Shown here: positions 9,212 to 16,970 of the stretch, piece after piece | Layout: each line of letters opens with the position of its first letter | How positions within the stretch are numbered: the stretch's first letter is position 1 | NCBI GenBank assembly: GCA_031386665.1 | Contig: JANNCN010000056.1 | Coordinates: 1-64,000, forward strand | DNA from: JANYCG01 sp031386665 | Lineage (GTDB): Bacteria > Pseudomonadota > Gammaproteobacteria > Burkholderiales > Burkholderiaceae_C | Direction of reading: 5' to 3' | DNA length: 64,000 nt | The notes under the pieces: generated by a model | What the model saw: the letters and a program-made list of their open reading frames with translations, nothing else | Databases searched by the model: none | What the model was told of the DNA's origin: nothing | Position numbers and translations under genes: made by a program

Positions 9212-10189
9212 TCACTTCAAAAAGTCTTGAATCGCGTCAATCACCAGTTTCGGGTTTTCGTGAACGATCCAATGGCTGGCACCGGGCACGGGCAGCAGGG
9301 TTAAATTGGCAATGTAGTCTTGCAGGCCGTGGGTCAGTTCAGCGGGCAGGGCGGTGTCGTTCAATCCCCAAATCACCAGCGTTGGCAAAGCAATAGTCAG
9401 CGCCTCGTGCGGAATCGCCACCGCATTCGCGCCCGGGTCGCTGGCCGTGGCGGGGCGCAAAGGCGACGCACGGTACAAATTGCAACCGCCCGTCAGCCCA
9501 GCGCGCCATACCGCGCGGTACTGGTCTTTGACCGCCTCCGTCAGCCAAAACGGGCTTGCTTTGGAGGCGGGGGTGGCGGCCGTTGAGCTTGCAATTGGAG
9601 CGTCAGCAGGCGGCTCTTTGCCAGTGTCTGTGTCGATCAAAAACTGCCACAGCTTGGCAAAGTCGTTATGCGCCAGCAGACTTTCCGCATCCGGTTGAAT
9701 CAAAAAGTTCATGTACGCGCTGGCCGCCTGCTGATGGGGACTGTGTTGCAATTCGCGTAGAAAAGTGCCTGGGTGCGGTGAATTGACGATGACCAGCTGA
9801 CGGGCCAGCTGTGGCATTTGGTTGATGAGGTTCCAGGCGACGGCACCGCCCCAGTCGTGGGCGACCAGACAGGCCAGTTGTCCGTCATTTTGGCCGCCAT
9901 GTTGCGTTTCAATGGCGATCAGGGCCGCGATGTCCTGCACCAGGTATTTGGGGCGGTAGGCCTTCACCTCCAACGGCGCGCTGGATTTTTCAAACCCCCG
10001 CAGGTGGGGTGCAACGCAGCGGTAGCCGCCGTTTTCGGGCTGGGCGAAATGCTCCAGCAACGCGTCCCACACAAAAGCCCCTTCCGGAAAGCCGTGCAAA
10101 AACATCAAAACCGGGCGACCGGGCTTACCCGTTGCGCGGCAACTCAGGGTGATGCCGTGGGGCAAAGGCTGCAAGTAAGTTTGAATCAT
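9212..10189 (-). CDS. Alpha/beta hydrolase, epoxide hydrolase-like
   Basis: A 325-residue alpha/beta-hydrolase. The oxyanion-hole motif is HGFPEG near residues 32-37. The nucleophile elbow reads VAHDWGG, with Asp at about 112 in place of the Ser of esterases, which is the pattern of epoxide hydrolases and haloalkane dehalogenases. An acidic residue (WGLNDTALP) and the catalytic His (PGASHWIVHENP) lie near the C-terminus. An Ala/Ser/Pro-rich stretch interrupts the cap domain. The ATG at 10189 is chosen over an upstream TTG. Substrate unknown. Confidence 0.85.
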   Translation of the reverse strand: MIQTYLQPLPHGITLSCRATGKPGRPVLMFLHGFPEGAFVWDALLEHFAQPENGGYRCVAPHLRGFEKSSAPLEVKAYRPKYLVQDIAALIAIETQHGGQNDGQLACLVAHDWGGAVAWNLINQMPQLARQLVIVNSPHPGTFLRELQHSPHQQAASAYMNFLIQPDAESLLAHNDFAKLWQFLIDTDTGKEPPADAPIASSTAATPASKASPFWLTEAVKDQYRAVWRAGLTGGCNLYRASPLRPATASDPGANAVAIPHEALTIALPTLVIWGLNDTALPAELTHGLQDYIANLTLLPVPGASHWIVHENPKLVIDAIQDFLK

Positions 10190-10222
10190 GGTGGGGCAGT
10201 TTGAAGGCAAAAAGGCAATTAA

Positions 10223-10336
10223 ATACCCAATATGGGTATATTAAAGCCTTAAAAACTGCATTTTACCAAATTTTCAATAAAATAGGCCTCTAGCTCGCGA
10301 ATAATGTACATAGTTTGCTATGTATATTATAGCAAA
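10223..10336 (+). repeat. Dispersed AT-rich repeat, copy A
   Basis: First of five related elements in the window. It begins with a palindrome (ATACCCA, three bases, TGGGTAT; 10223-10239). An AT-rich spacer follows, then a conserved core starting AGGCCTCTAGCTCGCGAATA. The element ends in a hairpin (TTTGCTAT / ATAGCAAA, to 10336). It lies between the divergent hydrolase and acetyltransferase genes, unlike most copies, which sit at gene 3' ends. Confidence 0.85.
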
Positions 10337-10337
10337 T

Positions 10338-10393
10338 GAGACGATTAATGCGAGACGATCAATGGGAGATGATAAGTACGAGACGATGGCAGA
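10338..10393. repeat. Four 14-bp imperfect tandem repeats
   Basis: GAGACGAT or GAGATGAT recurs at 10338, 10352, 10366 and 10380, exactly 14 bases apart each time. The remaining six bases of each unit are partly conserved (TAATGC, CAATGG, AAGTAC, GGCAGA). The block starts two bases after repeat copy A and lies about 90 bases upstream of the acetyltransferase start. The rest of the 10211-10479 gap holds no gene. Confidence 0.75.
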
Positions 10394-10479
10394 TGCCGCG
10401 AGTGTTGCACTCACCACCCCACGGAGAATCTGGATAATCAGGCGGACAACCGCCCGTACCGTCACTGCAAGGAATCGCC

Positions 10480-11016
10480 ATGCCCCTACCATCCGAAGTG
10501 CCCGCCAACACAGTGCGAAGGCTAGACAAGGCAAGTGACCCCCAACTTCAAGCGCTGGCCGACCTGCTGATCGACGCGGTCAACAGCGGCGCGTCGGTCA
10601 GTTTCATGCAGCCTTTGGGGCGCGACAAGGCGATGGCGTTTTGGCGCGGTGTGGCGGCCAGCGTGGCCCTTGGCGAACGGCTGCTGTTGGTGGCCGAAGA
10701 CGCCAGCGGCATCGTAGGCACCGTGCAATTGATTGTGAGTCAGCCTGACAACCAGCCCCATCGAGCCGATATTGCCAAAATGCTGGTGCACAGCCGAGCC
10801 CGCCGTCAGGGCTTGGGCGCAGCGCTGATGACGGCGGCAGAAACTGCCGCGGAAGCCCATGGCAAAACCTTGCTGGTGCTGGACACCGCCAGCCCAGAGG
10901 CCGCGCGACTGTACGCCCGCGCAGGCTGGATTCAGTGTGGCGTGATTCCCGGCTACGCGCTGCAGCCCCAGGGCGGCTTGTGCGATACCACTTATTTTTA
11001 CCGTCAGTTGGGGTGA
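10480..11016 (+). CDS. GNAT family N-acetyltransferase
   Basis: A 178-residue GNAT acetyltransferase, which moves an acetyl group from acetyl-CoA to an amine. The acetyl-CoA binding motif A is visible as RARRQGLGAALM near residues 107-118, preceded by the strand IAKMLVHSRAR, and the C-terminal ARLYARAGWIQCGVIPGYAL is the usual motif B region. The start ATG has AAGGA nine bases upstream. The substrate is unknown. It is an isolated gene with a 14-bp tandem repeat array and repeat copy A in its upstream region. Confidence 0.88.
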   Translation: MPLPSEVPANTVRRLDKASDPQLQALADLLIDAVNSGASVSFMQPLGRDKAMAFWRGVAASVALGERLLLVAEDASGIVGTVQLIVSQPDNQPHRADIAKMLVHSRARRQGLGAALMTAAETAAEAHGKTLLVLDTASPEAARLYARAGWIQCGVIPGYALQPQGGLCDTTYFYRQLG

Positions 11017-11069
11017 CCCTGGGCAGTTTTTGCACAACCCCGCGTGGCTTCAGATGGCCCGACCTCGGG

Positions 11070-11750
11070 CTATTCGCTCATTGATCCTGGGTTCGCCCCA
11101 GCATCGGCAGGATGAACCCAGTCCCACAGCAGTTGCGACACCTCGTCAATGCCAATGCGCTTGGTGGCTGAAAACAGCCGCACCTGGCCGCCACCGGCTT
11201 GCAGTTTCATGATGGACACGGCCTTTTGCTGCTCGGTTTTGTTCAATTTGTCGGCTTTGGTCAGCACCACCAAAAACTTCAGGCCTTCAACCACGCGCGG
11301 GCGAATCACATCCAGCAAAATCTCATCCAACTCGGTCAAACCATGGCGCGGGTCACACATCAGCACAATGCCTTTGAGGTTCTCGCGGGTGACCAAATAG
11401 TTCGCCATCACCTGCTGCCAGCGGGCTTTGTCAGCCTTGGGCACCGCAGCGTAACCGTAGCCCGGCAGATCGGCCAGCACGGCGTCCGTCACGCCCTGTT
11501 TGCCCAGGGTGAACAGGTTGATGTGCTGTGTGCGGCCGGGCTTTTTGGACGCAAAAGCCAACTGCTTTTGCTGGGTTAGGGTGTTGATGCAGGTTGATTT
11601 GCCCGCGTTAGAGCGCCCGACGAACGCGATTTCAGGCACTTCCAGCGTCGGCAAAAAGTGCAATTGCGGCGCGGTGGTGAGAAATTTGGCGGTGTGCAGC
11701 CAGCCGGTAGCGATGACGGCCTGGGCGTTGGGAGAGGTAATGGTGGTCAT
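11070..11750 (-). CDS. engB: Ribosome biogenesis GTP-binding protein EngB/YihA/YsxC
   Basis: A TRAFAC-class GTPase needed for assembly of the 50S ribosomal subunit. The 226-residue product has G1 GRSNAGKST at 45-53, the G2-region KPGRTQHIN, G3 DLPGYG and G4 TKAD, all in order. I start it at the ATG at 11750 (MTTITSP) because longer in-frame versions add an unrelated N-terminus. It is divergent from the cytochrome c4 gene, an arrangement common in Burkholderiales. Confidence 0.96.
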   Translation of the reverse strand: MTTITSPNAQAVIATGWLHTAKFLTTAPQLHFLPTLEVPEIAFVGRSNAGKSTCINTLTQQKQLAFASKKPGRTQHINLFTLGKQGVTDAVLADLPGYGYAAVPKADKARWQQVMANYLVTRENLKGIVLMCDPRHGLTELDEILLDVIRPRVVEGLKFLVVLTKADKLNKTEQQKAVSIMKLQAGGGQVRLFSATKRIGIDEVSQLLWDWVHPADAGANPGSMSE

Positions 11751-11876
11751 GAATGCGCCCGGAGTCCCTGTGGCGAAATGCCTGCAAAGGGGTAAAACCC
11801 GGTGCTCCATTGTAGAATCAAGGGGTTTTTGCCTTGCCATGCTGCACCACGACCCGATTCTGACTCAAAAATTTCT

Positions 11877-12614
11877 ATGAAGCCGACCGCTCACATCCTG
11901 CCCAGCACAACGTCCCATGCCCTCTCAAGCGTAATTTCCAGCCTGCTGATGGTGTTTTCCATGGCAGCGCTGCCGCTGTCGGCATCGGCAGAAGACGCCA
12001 AGCCCGCCGCTGCCAAGGTGGCCGTTGCGGCATCCGCTCCTGCTACAGCACCCGTTGCTCCCGCAGCACCCGCCAAACCCGACCTGGCCAAAGCCGAAGC
12101 CACCTATGGCGCCGTCTGCGTGGCTTGCCACGGTGTCGATGGCAATTCCGCCATTCCTGCCAACCCCAAACTGGCCCAGCAACACCCCGACTACCTGATC
12201 AAGCAGCTGCAAGAATTCAAATCGGGCAAACGCAACAACGCCATCATGAAGGGCTTTGCCACCATGCTAAGCGATGACGACATGCGCAACATGGCTTACT
12301 GGGCCACCGCCAAAAAGGCCAAGGACGGTTTTGCCAAAGACAAAGAGCAAGTCGCCCTGGGCGAGCGCATTTACCGCGGCGGCATTGCAGATCGCCAAGT
12401 GCCTGCTTGCGCCGCCTGCCACAGCCCCAATGGCGCTGGCATGCCTGCGCAGTACCCGCGCCTGAGCGGTCAGCACGCTGACTACACGGCCGGCCAGTTG
12501 ATTGGCTTTCGCGATGGTGTGCGCAAAAACAGCCTGCAAATGACCCAGGTGGCCGCCAAAATGAACGACCGCGAAATCAAGGCTGTGGCTGATTACATTG
12601 CCGGTTTGCGTTAA
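11877..12614 (+). CDS. Diheme cytochrome c4-type protein
   Basis: A periplasmic electron carrier of 245 residues. It has a signal peptide ending around ASAED, an Ala/Pro-rich linker, and two heme-attachment motifs: CVACH near residue 81 and CAACH near residue 178. Each half has the cytochrome c4 pattern, including the distal SGQHADY and MAYWATAKK regions. The ATG at 11877 is the start that gives the signal peptide. The gene is followed by a terminator at 12741 and then msrP; the resB-ccsB genes I would expect next to it are absent. Confidence 0.93.
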   Translation: MKPTAHILPSTTSHALSSVISSLLMVFSMAALPLSASAEDAKPAAAKVAVAASAPATAPVAPAAPAKPDLAKAEATYGAVCVACHGVDGNSAIPANPKLAQQHPDYLIKQLQEFKSGKRNNAIMKGFATMLSDDDMRNMAYWATAKKAKDGFAKDKEQVALGERIYRGGIADRQVPACAACHSPNGAGMPAQYPRLSGQHADYTAGQLIGFRDGVRKNSLQMTQVAAKMNDREIKAVADYIAGLR

Positions 12615-12740
12615 AGCGGGTCGAAAGGTGGCGAATTGCGTCGTTCGTGAGAGTTTGACGGGTTTAGCTTTTTAACGGTTGACCCCAAAAGCAGGTTTCT
12701 GATCCATTCAGGAACGATTGCTGCTAACTGAACCCTAAAC

Positions 12741-12772
12741 AAGCGGGCCATCCCCAAGATGGTTCGCTTTTT
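12741..12772 (+). terminator. Rho-independent terminator after cytochrome c4
   Basis: A stem of about 12 bp (AAGCGGGCCATC with GATGGTTCGCTT, two G-U pairs) around a five-base loop is followed directly by five T residues. It would end transcription of the cytochrome c4 gene and isolate msrP. The remainder of the 12615-12901 gap shows no gene. Confidence 0.8.
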
Positions 12773-12901
12773 CAATTGGGGCACGCGATTCTCAGCAACA
12801 GCCCGGCAAGGCCTAAGGCTCAATCCAAGTGCCGTCCCCCAATGTCTGTAAGAATTATCGTCAGCGCAGTACTAACCCTTATCTTTTGAAGAGGACATGC
12901 C

Positions 12902-13921
12902 ATGCTAATCAAAACCAGCCAAAGCGGCTTCAATCACCCAATCCCCAGTGAAATCACGTCCCTGCAGGCTTACCAAGGCCGCCGTCAAGCGCTGAAATGG
13001 ATGGCCACGGGCGTTGCAGGCGCGGGCATGGCCGCGTGGGCCTCGCGCGAGGCACTGGCGCAATCGGTAGCCGCATCCAATACGGTGACACGGCCTGGCA
13101 AATTGGCCGAGCTGATGGCGGGCAAGTCGGCCGTGGCAGGCGCTGTGACGATGGAAAAAATCACCGACTACAAAGATGCCTCCACCTACAACAACTATTA
13201 CGAATTTGGCACAGACAAGTCGGACCCCTCGCGCACAGCGGGCAGCCTGAAAACCCGGCCCTGGACGGTGGAGGTTGAAGGCTTGGTCAACAAACCCGCC
13301 AAGTACACGATTGAAGACCTGCTGAAACTCAGCGCGCAGGAAGAGCGCATTTACCGCCTGCGCTGCGTGGAAGGCTGGTCTATGGTGATTCCGTGGGTGG
13401 GCTATTCACTGGCGGAGCTCATCAAAAAGGTGGAGCCTTCGAGCAGCGCCAAGTACGTTGAATTTCACACTCTGGCCGACCCCAAAACCATGCCGGGCGT
13501 GGGTTCCCGCGTGCTGGACTGGCCCTACGTCGAAGGCCTGCGCCTGGACGAAGCCATGAACCCGCTGACGCTGCTGACCTTTGGCATGTACGGCGAGGTG
13601 CTGCCCAACCAGAGCGGTGCGCCCGTGCGCTTGGTGGTGCCGTGGAAATACGGTTTCAAAAGCGGCAAAAGCATCGTCAAAATCCGCTTCACCGACAAAG
13701 AACCCAAAACCGCCTGGAACAAGGCTGCAGCCAGTGAATACGGCTTTTATTCCAATGTGAACCCGTCCGTCGATCACCCGCGCTGGAGCCAGGCGACCGA
13801 GCGGCGCATTGGCGAAGAGGGCGGTTTGTTTGCCAAAAAGCGTAAAACCCTGCTGTTCAACGGCTACGAAGCGCAGGTCGGGCAGCTGTATGCAGGTCTG
13901 GATTTGAAGAAAAACTTTTGA
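12902..13921 (+). CDS. msrP: Protein-methionine-sulfoxide reductase, catalytic subunit MsrP
   Basis: A periplasmic molybdoenzyme that repairs oxidised methionines in envelope proteins. The 339 residues start with a Tat signal (GRRQALKWMATGVAGAGMA). The molybdenum-ligating Cys lies in YRLRCVEGWSM near residue 154, and the SUOX-fold stretch GAPVRLVVPWKYGFKSGKSIVKI follows. An AGAGGA ribosome site precedes the ATG. The membrane partner msrQ follows 58 bases later. Electrons are expected to come from quinol through MsrQ. Confidence 0.96.
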   Translation: MLIKTSQSGFNHPIPSEITSLQAYQGRRQALKWMATGVAGAGMAAWASREALAQSVAASNTVTRPGKLAELMAGKSAVAGAVTMEKITDYKDASTYNNYYEFGTDKSDPSRTAGSLKTRPWTVEVEGLVNKPAKYTIEDLLKLSAQEERIYRLRCVEGWSMVIPWVGYSLAELIKKVEPSSSAKYVEFHTLADPKTMPGVGSRVLDWPYVEGLRLDEAMNPLTLLTFGMYGEVLPNQSGAPVRLVVPWKYGFKSGKSIVKIRFTDKEPKTAWNKAAASEYGFYSNVNPSVDHPRWSQATERRIGEEGGLFAKKRKTLLFNGYEAQVGQLYAGLDLKKNF

Positions 13922-13979
13922 GTGGCTTCAACTGCCTGCCCTTGCAAAAATACACGCCTGTGAAAGTCAAGGTTTAACC

Positions 13980-14663
13980 ATGGCAATCGCTGTTCCTGCC
14001 ACCGCTCCAACCCCAGCCCCAACTGCGGCCACGGTTTTGCCTGCGCTCACTGTCAAGGTCAGGTTGTCCAAAGCGCTGTTGCACCCGGCGGCCAAGCCGG
14101 TCGTTTTCATGCTTTGCTTGCTGCCCTTCGCCTGGCTGCTGTACGCGGCCATTGCCGATCAGTTGGGTGCCAACCCGGCCGAGGCGCTGGTGCGGTCAAC
14201 GGGTGACTGGACGCTGCGGTTTTTGTGCATCGTGCTGGCTGTCACACCGCTGCGCACCGTGGCCAATTTGCCAGCACTGGCGCGGTTTCGGCGCATGCTG
14301 GGCTTGTTTGTCTATTTTTACGTGGTCACCCATTTGCTCAGCTATAGCTGGTTTGACATGGAATTTGTCGTGGGCGACATCGTCAAAGACATCATCAAGC
14401 GGCCCTTCATTTTGGTTGGTTTTTTAGCCTTTTTGCTGCTGACGCCGCTGGCGGCCACGTCGTTCAACCGAGCCATCAAAACACTGGGCGCCAAACGCTG
14501 GCAGCTGCTGCACAAACTGGTTTACGTCATAGCCGGCTTGGGGCTGCTGCATTTTTTCTGGATGCGCAGTGGCAAAAACGACTTTGCCGAGGTCGCGGTT
14601 TACGCCGTCATTCTGGGCGTGTTGTTGGGCTGGCGCGTGGTTCACAAGATAAGATCAAAATAG
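13980..14663 (+). CDS. msrQ: MsrQ heme-binding membrane subunit
   Basis: The heme b inner-membrane partner that feeds electrons to MsrP. The 227 residues contain about six helices with the ferric-reductase-like pattern, including FRRMLGLFVYFYVVTHLLSY and LHKLVYVIAGLGLLHFFWM, whose His residues are the likely heme ligands. An Ala/Pro/Thr-rich N-terminal extension precedes the first helix. Its TAG stop lies inside repeat copy B, so the repeat begins at or before the end of this gene. Confidence 0.95.
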   Translation: MAIAVPATAPTPAPTAATVLPALTVKVRLSKALLHPAAKPVVFMLCLLPFAWLLYAAIADQLGANPAEALVRSTGDWTLRFLCIVLAVTPLRTVANLPALARFRRMLGLFVYFYVVTHLLSYSWFDMEFVVGDIVKDIIKRPFILVGFLAFLLLTPLAATSFNRAIKTLGAKRWQLLHKLVYVIAGLGLLHFFWMRSGKNDFAEVAVYAVILGVLLGWRVVHKIRSK

Positions 14664-14847
14664 ATAGCGAACTATCTAGATAATTTGAGAGCCAGAGGGT
14701 GATTTGGCTCTGAATTTGCGATTTTAGCCTCTAAATACCCAAATTGGGTATTTAGAGGCTAAAACTGACTCAAAATCGCAAATTGTGAATGAAAAGTGCC
14801 TCTAGATCCCGAATAATATACATAGTTTGCTATGTATATTATAGCAA
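14655..14847. repeat. Dispersed repeat, copy B: head-to-head double form
   Basis: The longest copy of the repeat family. A degraded left half (GATAGCGAACTATCTAGATA, then GAGAGCCAGAGG) points inward, and a well-preserved right half (GCCTCTAGATCCCGAATAAT, ending in the TTTGCTAT / ATAGCAA hairpin) points inward from the other side. Between them lies a perfect inverted repeat at 14722-14764 with 21-bp arms. It sits between convergent msrQ and lysA. Confidence 0.85.
14722..14764. terminator. Perfect 21-bp-arm palindrome, likely bidirectional terminator
   Basis: Arms begin TTTTAGCCTCTAAATACC and mirror exactly around one central base. AT-rich flanks give short U tracts in both directions. It is centred between the convergent genes msrQ and lysA, which is where a shared terminator is expected. 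The low GC content of the stem makes termination strength uncertain. Confidence 0.6.
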
Positions 14848-14856
14848 TCAGAGGAG

Positions 14857-16188
14857 CTACAACAACCGCTCCATCCGCATCTGGTCGGCAATCGTCTCCC
14901 GCTGGCGAATCACATGGGCGCGATCGCCGTCCACCAGCACCTCAGCCGCCCGCCCGCGAGAGTTGTAGTTGCTGGCCATCGACATGCAGTACGCACCTGC
15001 CGACATCACCGCCAGCAAGTCGCCTGGTTGCACTGCAAGTTCGCGGTCATGGCCGATCCAGTCGCCGCTTTCGCACACCGGGCCAACCACTTCCCAGGTG
15101 CTGGGCTGGCTCGCCCGGGGCGACAGCGGCACGATCTCATGGAAGGCCTGGTACATGGCAGGGCGCGGCAGGTCGTTCATGGCGGCGTCGATGATCAGAA
15201 AGTTCTTTTGCTCACCAGGCTTCAGGTACAGCGCTTCGGTCACGCAGACCCCCGAGTTACCTACCAAAGAGCGGCCGGGTTCGATCATCAGTGCGCGCTG
15301 CCCGTAGCCCCGCGCATCCAGCCGCGCCAACAGTTTGGCCCAAAGGGCATCGGCCTGGGGCGGCTCGTTAGGGGTGGCACTGTCGCCAGATTCGCCACTC
15401 TGGGCAGGGTTTGGGTCAGCAGGTGTCGCTTGGTACTGAATGCCCAGCCCGCCACCAAAGTCGATGTGCTCAATCGGAATGCCCGCTGCTTCAATCTCGG
15501 CCACCAGGTCCAGCATGCGGTCGACGGCGTCCAGGTAGGGGCTCTCCAGCGTGATCTGCGAGCCGATGTGGCAGTCAATGCCTACCACCTTCAAACCTGG
15601 CAGGGCAGCAGCCCGCTGGTAGGTTTGCACCACCCGTTCATGGGCCACGCCGAACTTGTTGCCTTTGAGCCCGGTTGAAATGTACGGGTGGGTCTTCGGG
15701 TCTACATTGGGATTGACGCGAATGCTGATGGGGGCGCGTTTCGCCATGGACAGGGCCACTTCATTCAGCACTTCAAGCTCGGCCTCGCTTTCGACGTTGA
15801 AGCAGCCAATGCCGACCTCAAGCGCGTGGCGCATTTCTGAGCGGGTTTTGCCAACGCCAGAAAAGATGATTTTGGTGACTTCAGCGCCCGCTGCCAAAAC
15901 GCGGTCGAGTTCGCCGCCCGACACAATGTCAAAACCACAACCCGCCTGGGCAAACACCTGAATCACGCCCAGCGCCGGGTTGGCCTTCATGGCGTAGCAA
16001 ATTTGCACCTTGCGCCCAGCAAACCCGCGCTGGTAGGCGGCCAGAGCGGCCAGCATGGACGCCTTGGAATAGACAAACAAAGGGGTTGAAAACTGCTTGG
16101 CCAAGGCTTCAAGCGGCAAGTCTTCAATGTGAAGCGCGTTGTTTTTGTAGCTGAAATGCGGCTGGCCAGGAAGGAAGCTTGGGGTCAT
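14857..16188 (-). CDS. lysA: Diaminopimelate decarboxylase
   Basis: Catalyses the last step of lysine synthesis, removing CO2 from meso-diaminopimelate with pyridoxal phosphate. The PLP lysine is in CYAMKANP at residue 68. GGGLGIQYQ (phosphate binding) and the substrate block MIEPGRSLVGNSG, followed by CESGDW, are present. A polar insert (NPAQSGESGDSATPNEPPQA) around residue 265 follows the glycine-rich loop and makes the protein, at 443 residues, somewhat longer than usual. The gene lies directly after lptM on the same strand and converges on msrQ. Confidence 0.97.
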   Translation of the reverse strand: MTPSFLPGQPHFSYKNNALHIEDLPLEALAKQFSTPLFVYSKASMLAALAAYQRGFAGRKVQICYAMKANPALGVIQVFAQAGCGFDIVSGGELDRVLAAGAEVTKIIFSGVGKTRSEMRHALEVGIGCFNVESEAELEVLNEVALSMAKRAPISIRVNPNVDPKTHPYISTGLKGNKFGVAHERVVQTYQRAAALPGLKVVGIDCHIGSQITLESPYLDAVDRMLDLVAEIEAAGIPIEHIDFGGGLGIQYQATPADPNPAQSGESGDSATPNEPPQADALWAKLLARLDARGYGQRALMIEPGRSLVGNSGVCVTEALYLKPGEQKNFLIIDAAMNDLPRPAMYQAFHEIVPLSPRASQPSTWEVVGPVCESGDWIGHDRELAVQPGDLLAVMSAGAYCMSMASNYNSRGRAAEVLVDGDRAHVIRQRETIADQMRMERLL

Positions 16189-16300
16189 AGGGAAATGGGG
16201 GCGCTGTGGGTAGAAAAATGGTTAGTGAACACTTGGGGGCGATTGAATAGTCTGACAGGCGTGTAAGCCATCAAATGGGCGGCTCGGACTTTGCTTTTGC

Positions 16301-16606
16301 CTAAGGCGCGGCGGCTGGGGCGGACGCGGGGGCAGCAGGAATTGCGGTTGCAGCGACGCCAGGCGCAGCGGGTGCCGAAGGTGGGTTGCGCGACCCAAGG
16401 CGCAGCGTTTGCGTCAAAGTCGCCCGGTTGGCGGCGGCGGCTTCGGTCGGCAGCATCAAAGGGCCTTGTTGGCCACAACCAACCAATAACACTGCTGCAG
16501 CCAATGCGGGCCGCACTGACCAGCCACAGAGTCTGCACTCGCGAACTAAAATCGAATCCTTCTTCGGACCACAGGCAAAGCGTTTTGGCGACTTTTGAAG
16601 CAACAT
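16301..16606 (-). CDS. lptM: LptM-like LPS-assembly lipoprotein (YifL)
   Basis: A small lipoprotein expected to help maturation of the LptD/LptE LPS translocon in the outer membrane. The lipobox region VLLVGCGQQGPLMLP matches the highly conserved LptM signature (CGQ-GP-LP after the lipid Cys). The C-terminus is an Ala/Pro-rich tail. The start is unsure: the ATG at 16606 gives a long polar leader for a signal peptide, and a GTG just before VRPALAAAVLLVGC would give a very short one. Its position between lysA and cyaY is the family's usual context. Confidence 0.8.
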   Translation of the reverse strand: MLLQKSPKRFACGPKKDSILVRECRLCGWSVRPALAAAVLLVGCGQQGPLMLPTEAAAANRATLTQTLRLGSRNPPSAPAAPGVAATAIPAAPASAPAAAP

Positions 16607-16618
16607 GGTGAAATTGTA

Positions 16619-16948
16619 ATGACAGACTCTGAATTCATGGACCGCGCTGAGGCGGTGCTGGGCGCGATTGAAACCGGCTGTGACCGCCTGAACGATGACA
16701 CGGACGTGGACATTGATAACCAGCGCACGGGTGGCATGGTGACACTGGTGTTTTCAAATCGCAGCCAAATCGTGGTCAACCTTCAAAAGCCGCTGCATGA
16801 AATCTGGCTGGCGGCCAAATCGGGCGGGTTTCACTACAAATTCGACGAAGGTCGCTGGATGGACACCAAAGGCCAGGGCGAGTTTTTTGCCAATCTGTCG
16901 CACCATGCCAGCGAGCAAGCGGCCTGCCCGTTGATGTTTTCAGCTTGA
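16619..16948 (+). CDS. cyaY: Iron-sulfur cluster assembly regulator CyaY (frataxin)
   Basis: A 109-residue bacterial frataxin, which binds iron and modulates Fe-S cluster assembly by IscS. The acidic first helix (FMDRAEAVLGAIETGCDRL) and the conserved strands QIVVNLQKPLHEIWLAAKSGGFHY are plain. Start ATG at 16619; the longer frame from 16595 begins with TTG. The gene is divergent from lptM with only a dozen bases between the annotated starts, and convergent with the penicillin-binding protein gene. Confidence 0.96.
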   Translation: MTDSEFMDRAEAVLGAIETGCDRLNDDTDVDIDNQRTGGMVTLVFSNRSQIVVNLQKPLHEIWLAAKSGGFHYKFDEGRWMDTKGQGEFFANLSHHASEQAACPLMFSA

Positions 16949-16970
16949 GCCTGCCTGAATTGGCTCACGC

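Noticed and set aside
10338..10393. CRISPR-like array
   Set aside because: The units are 14 bases long with no spacers of 25-40 bases and no cas genes nearby.
16185..16538. Alternative - strand frame between lysA and lptM
   Set aside because: The neighbouring frame carries the conserved LptM lipobox and CGQQGP motif, so this frame is a shadow.
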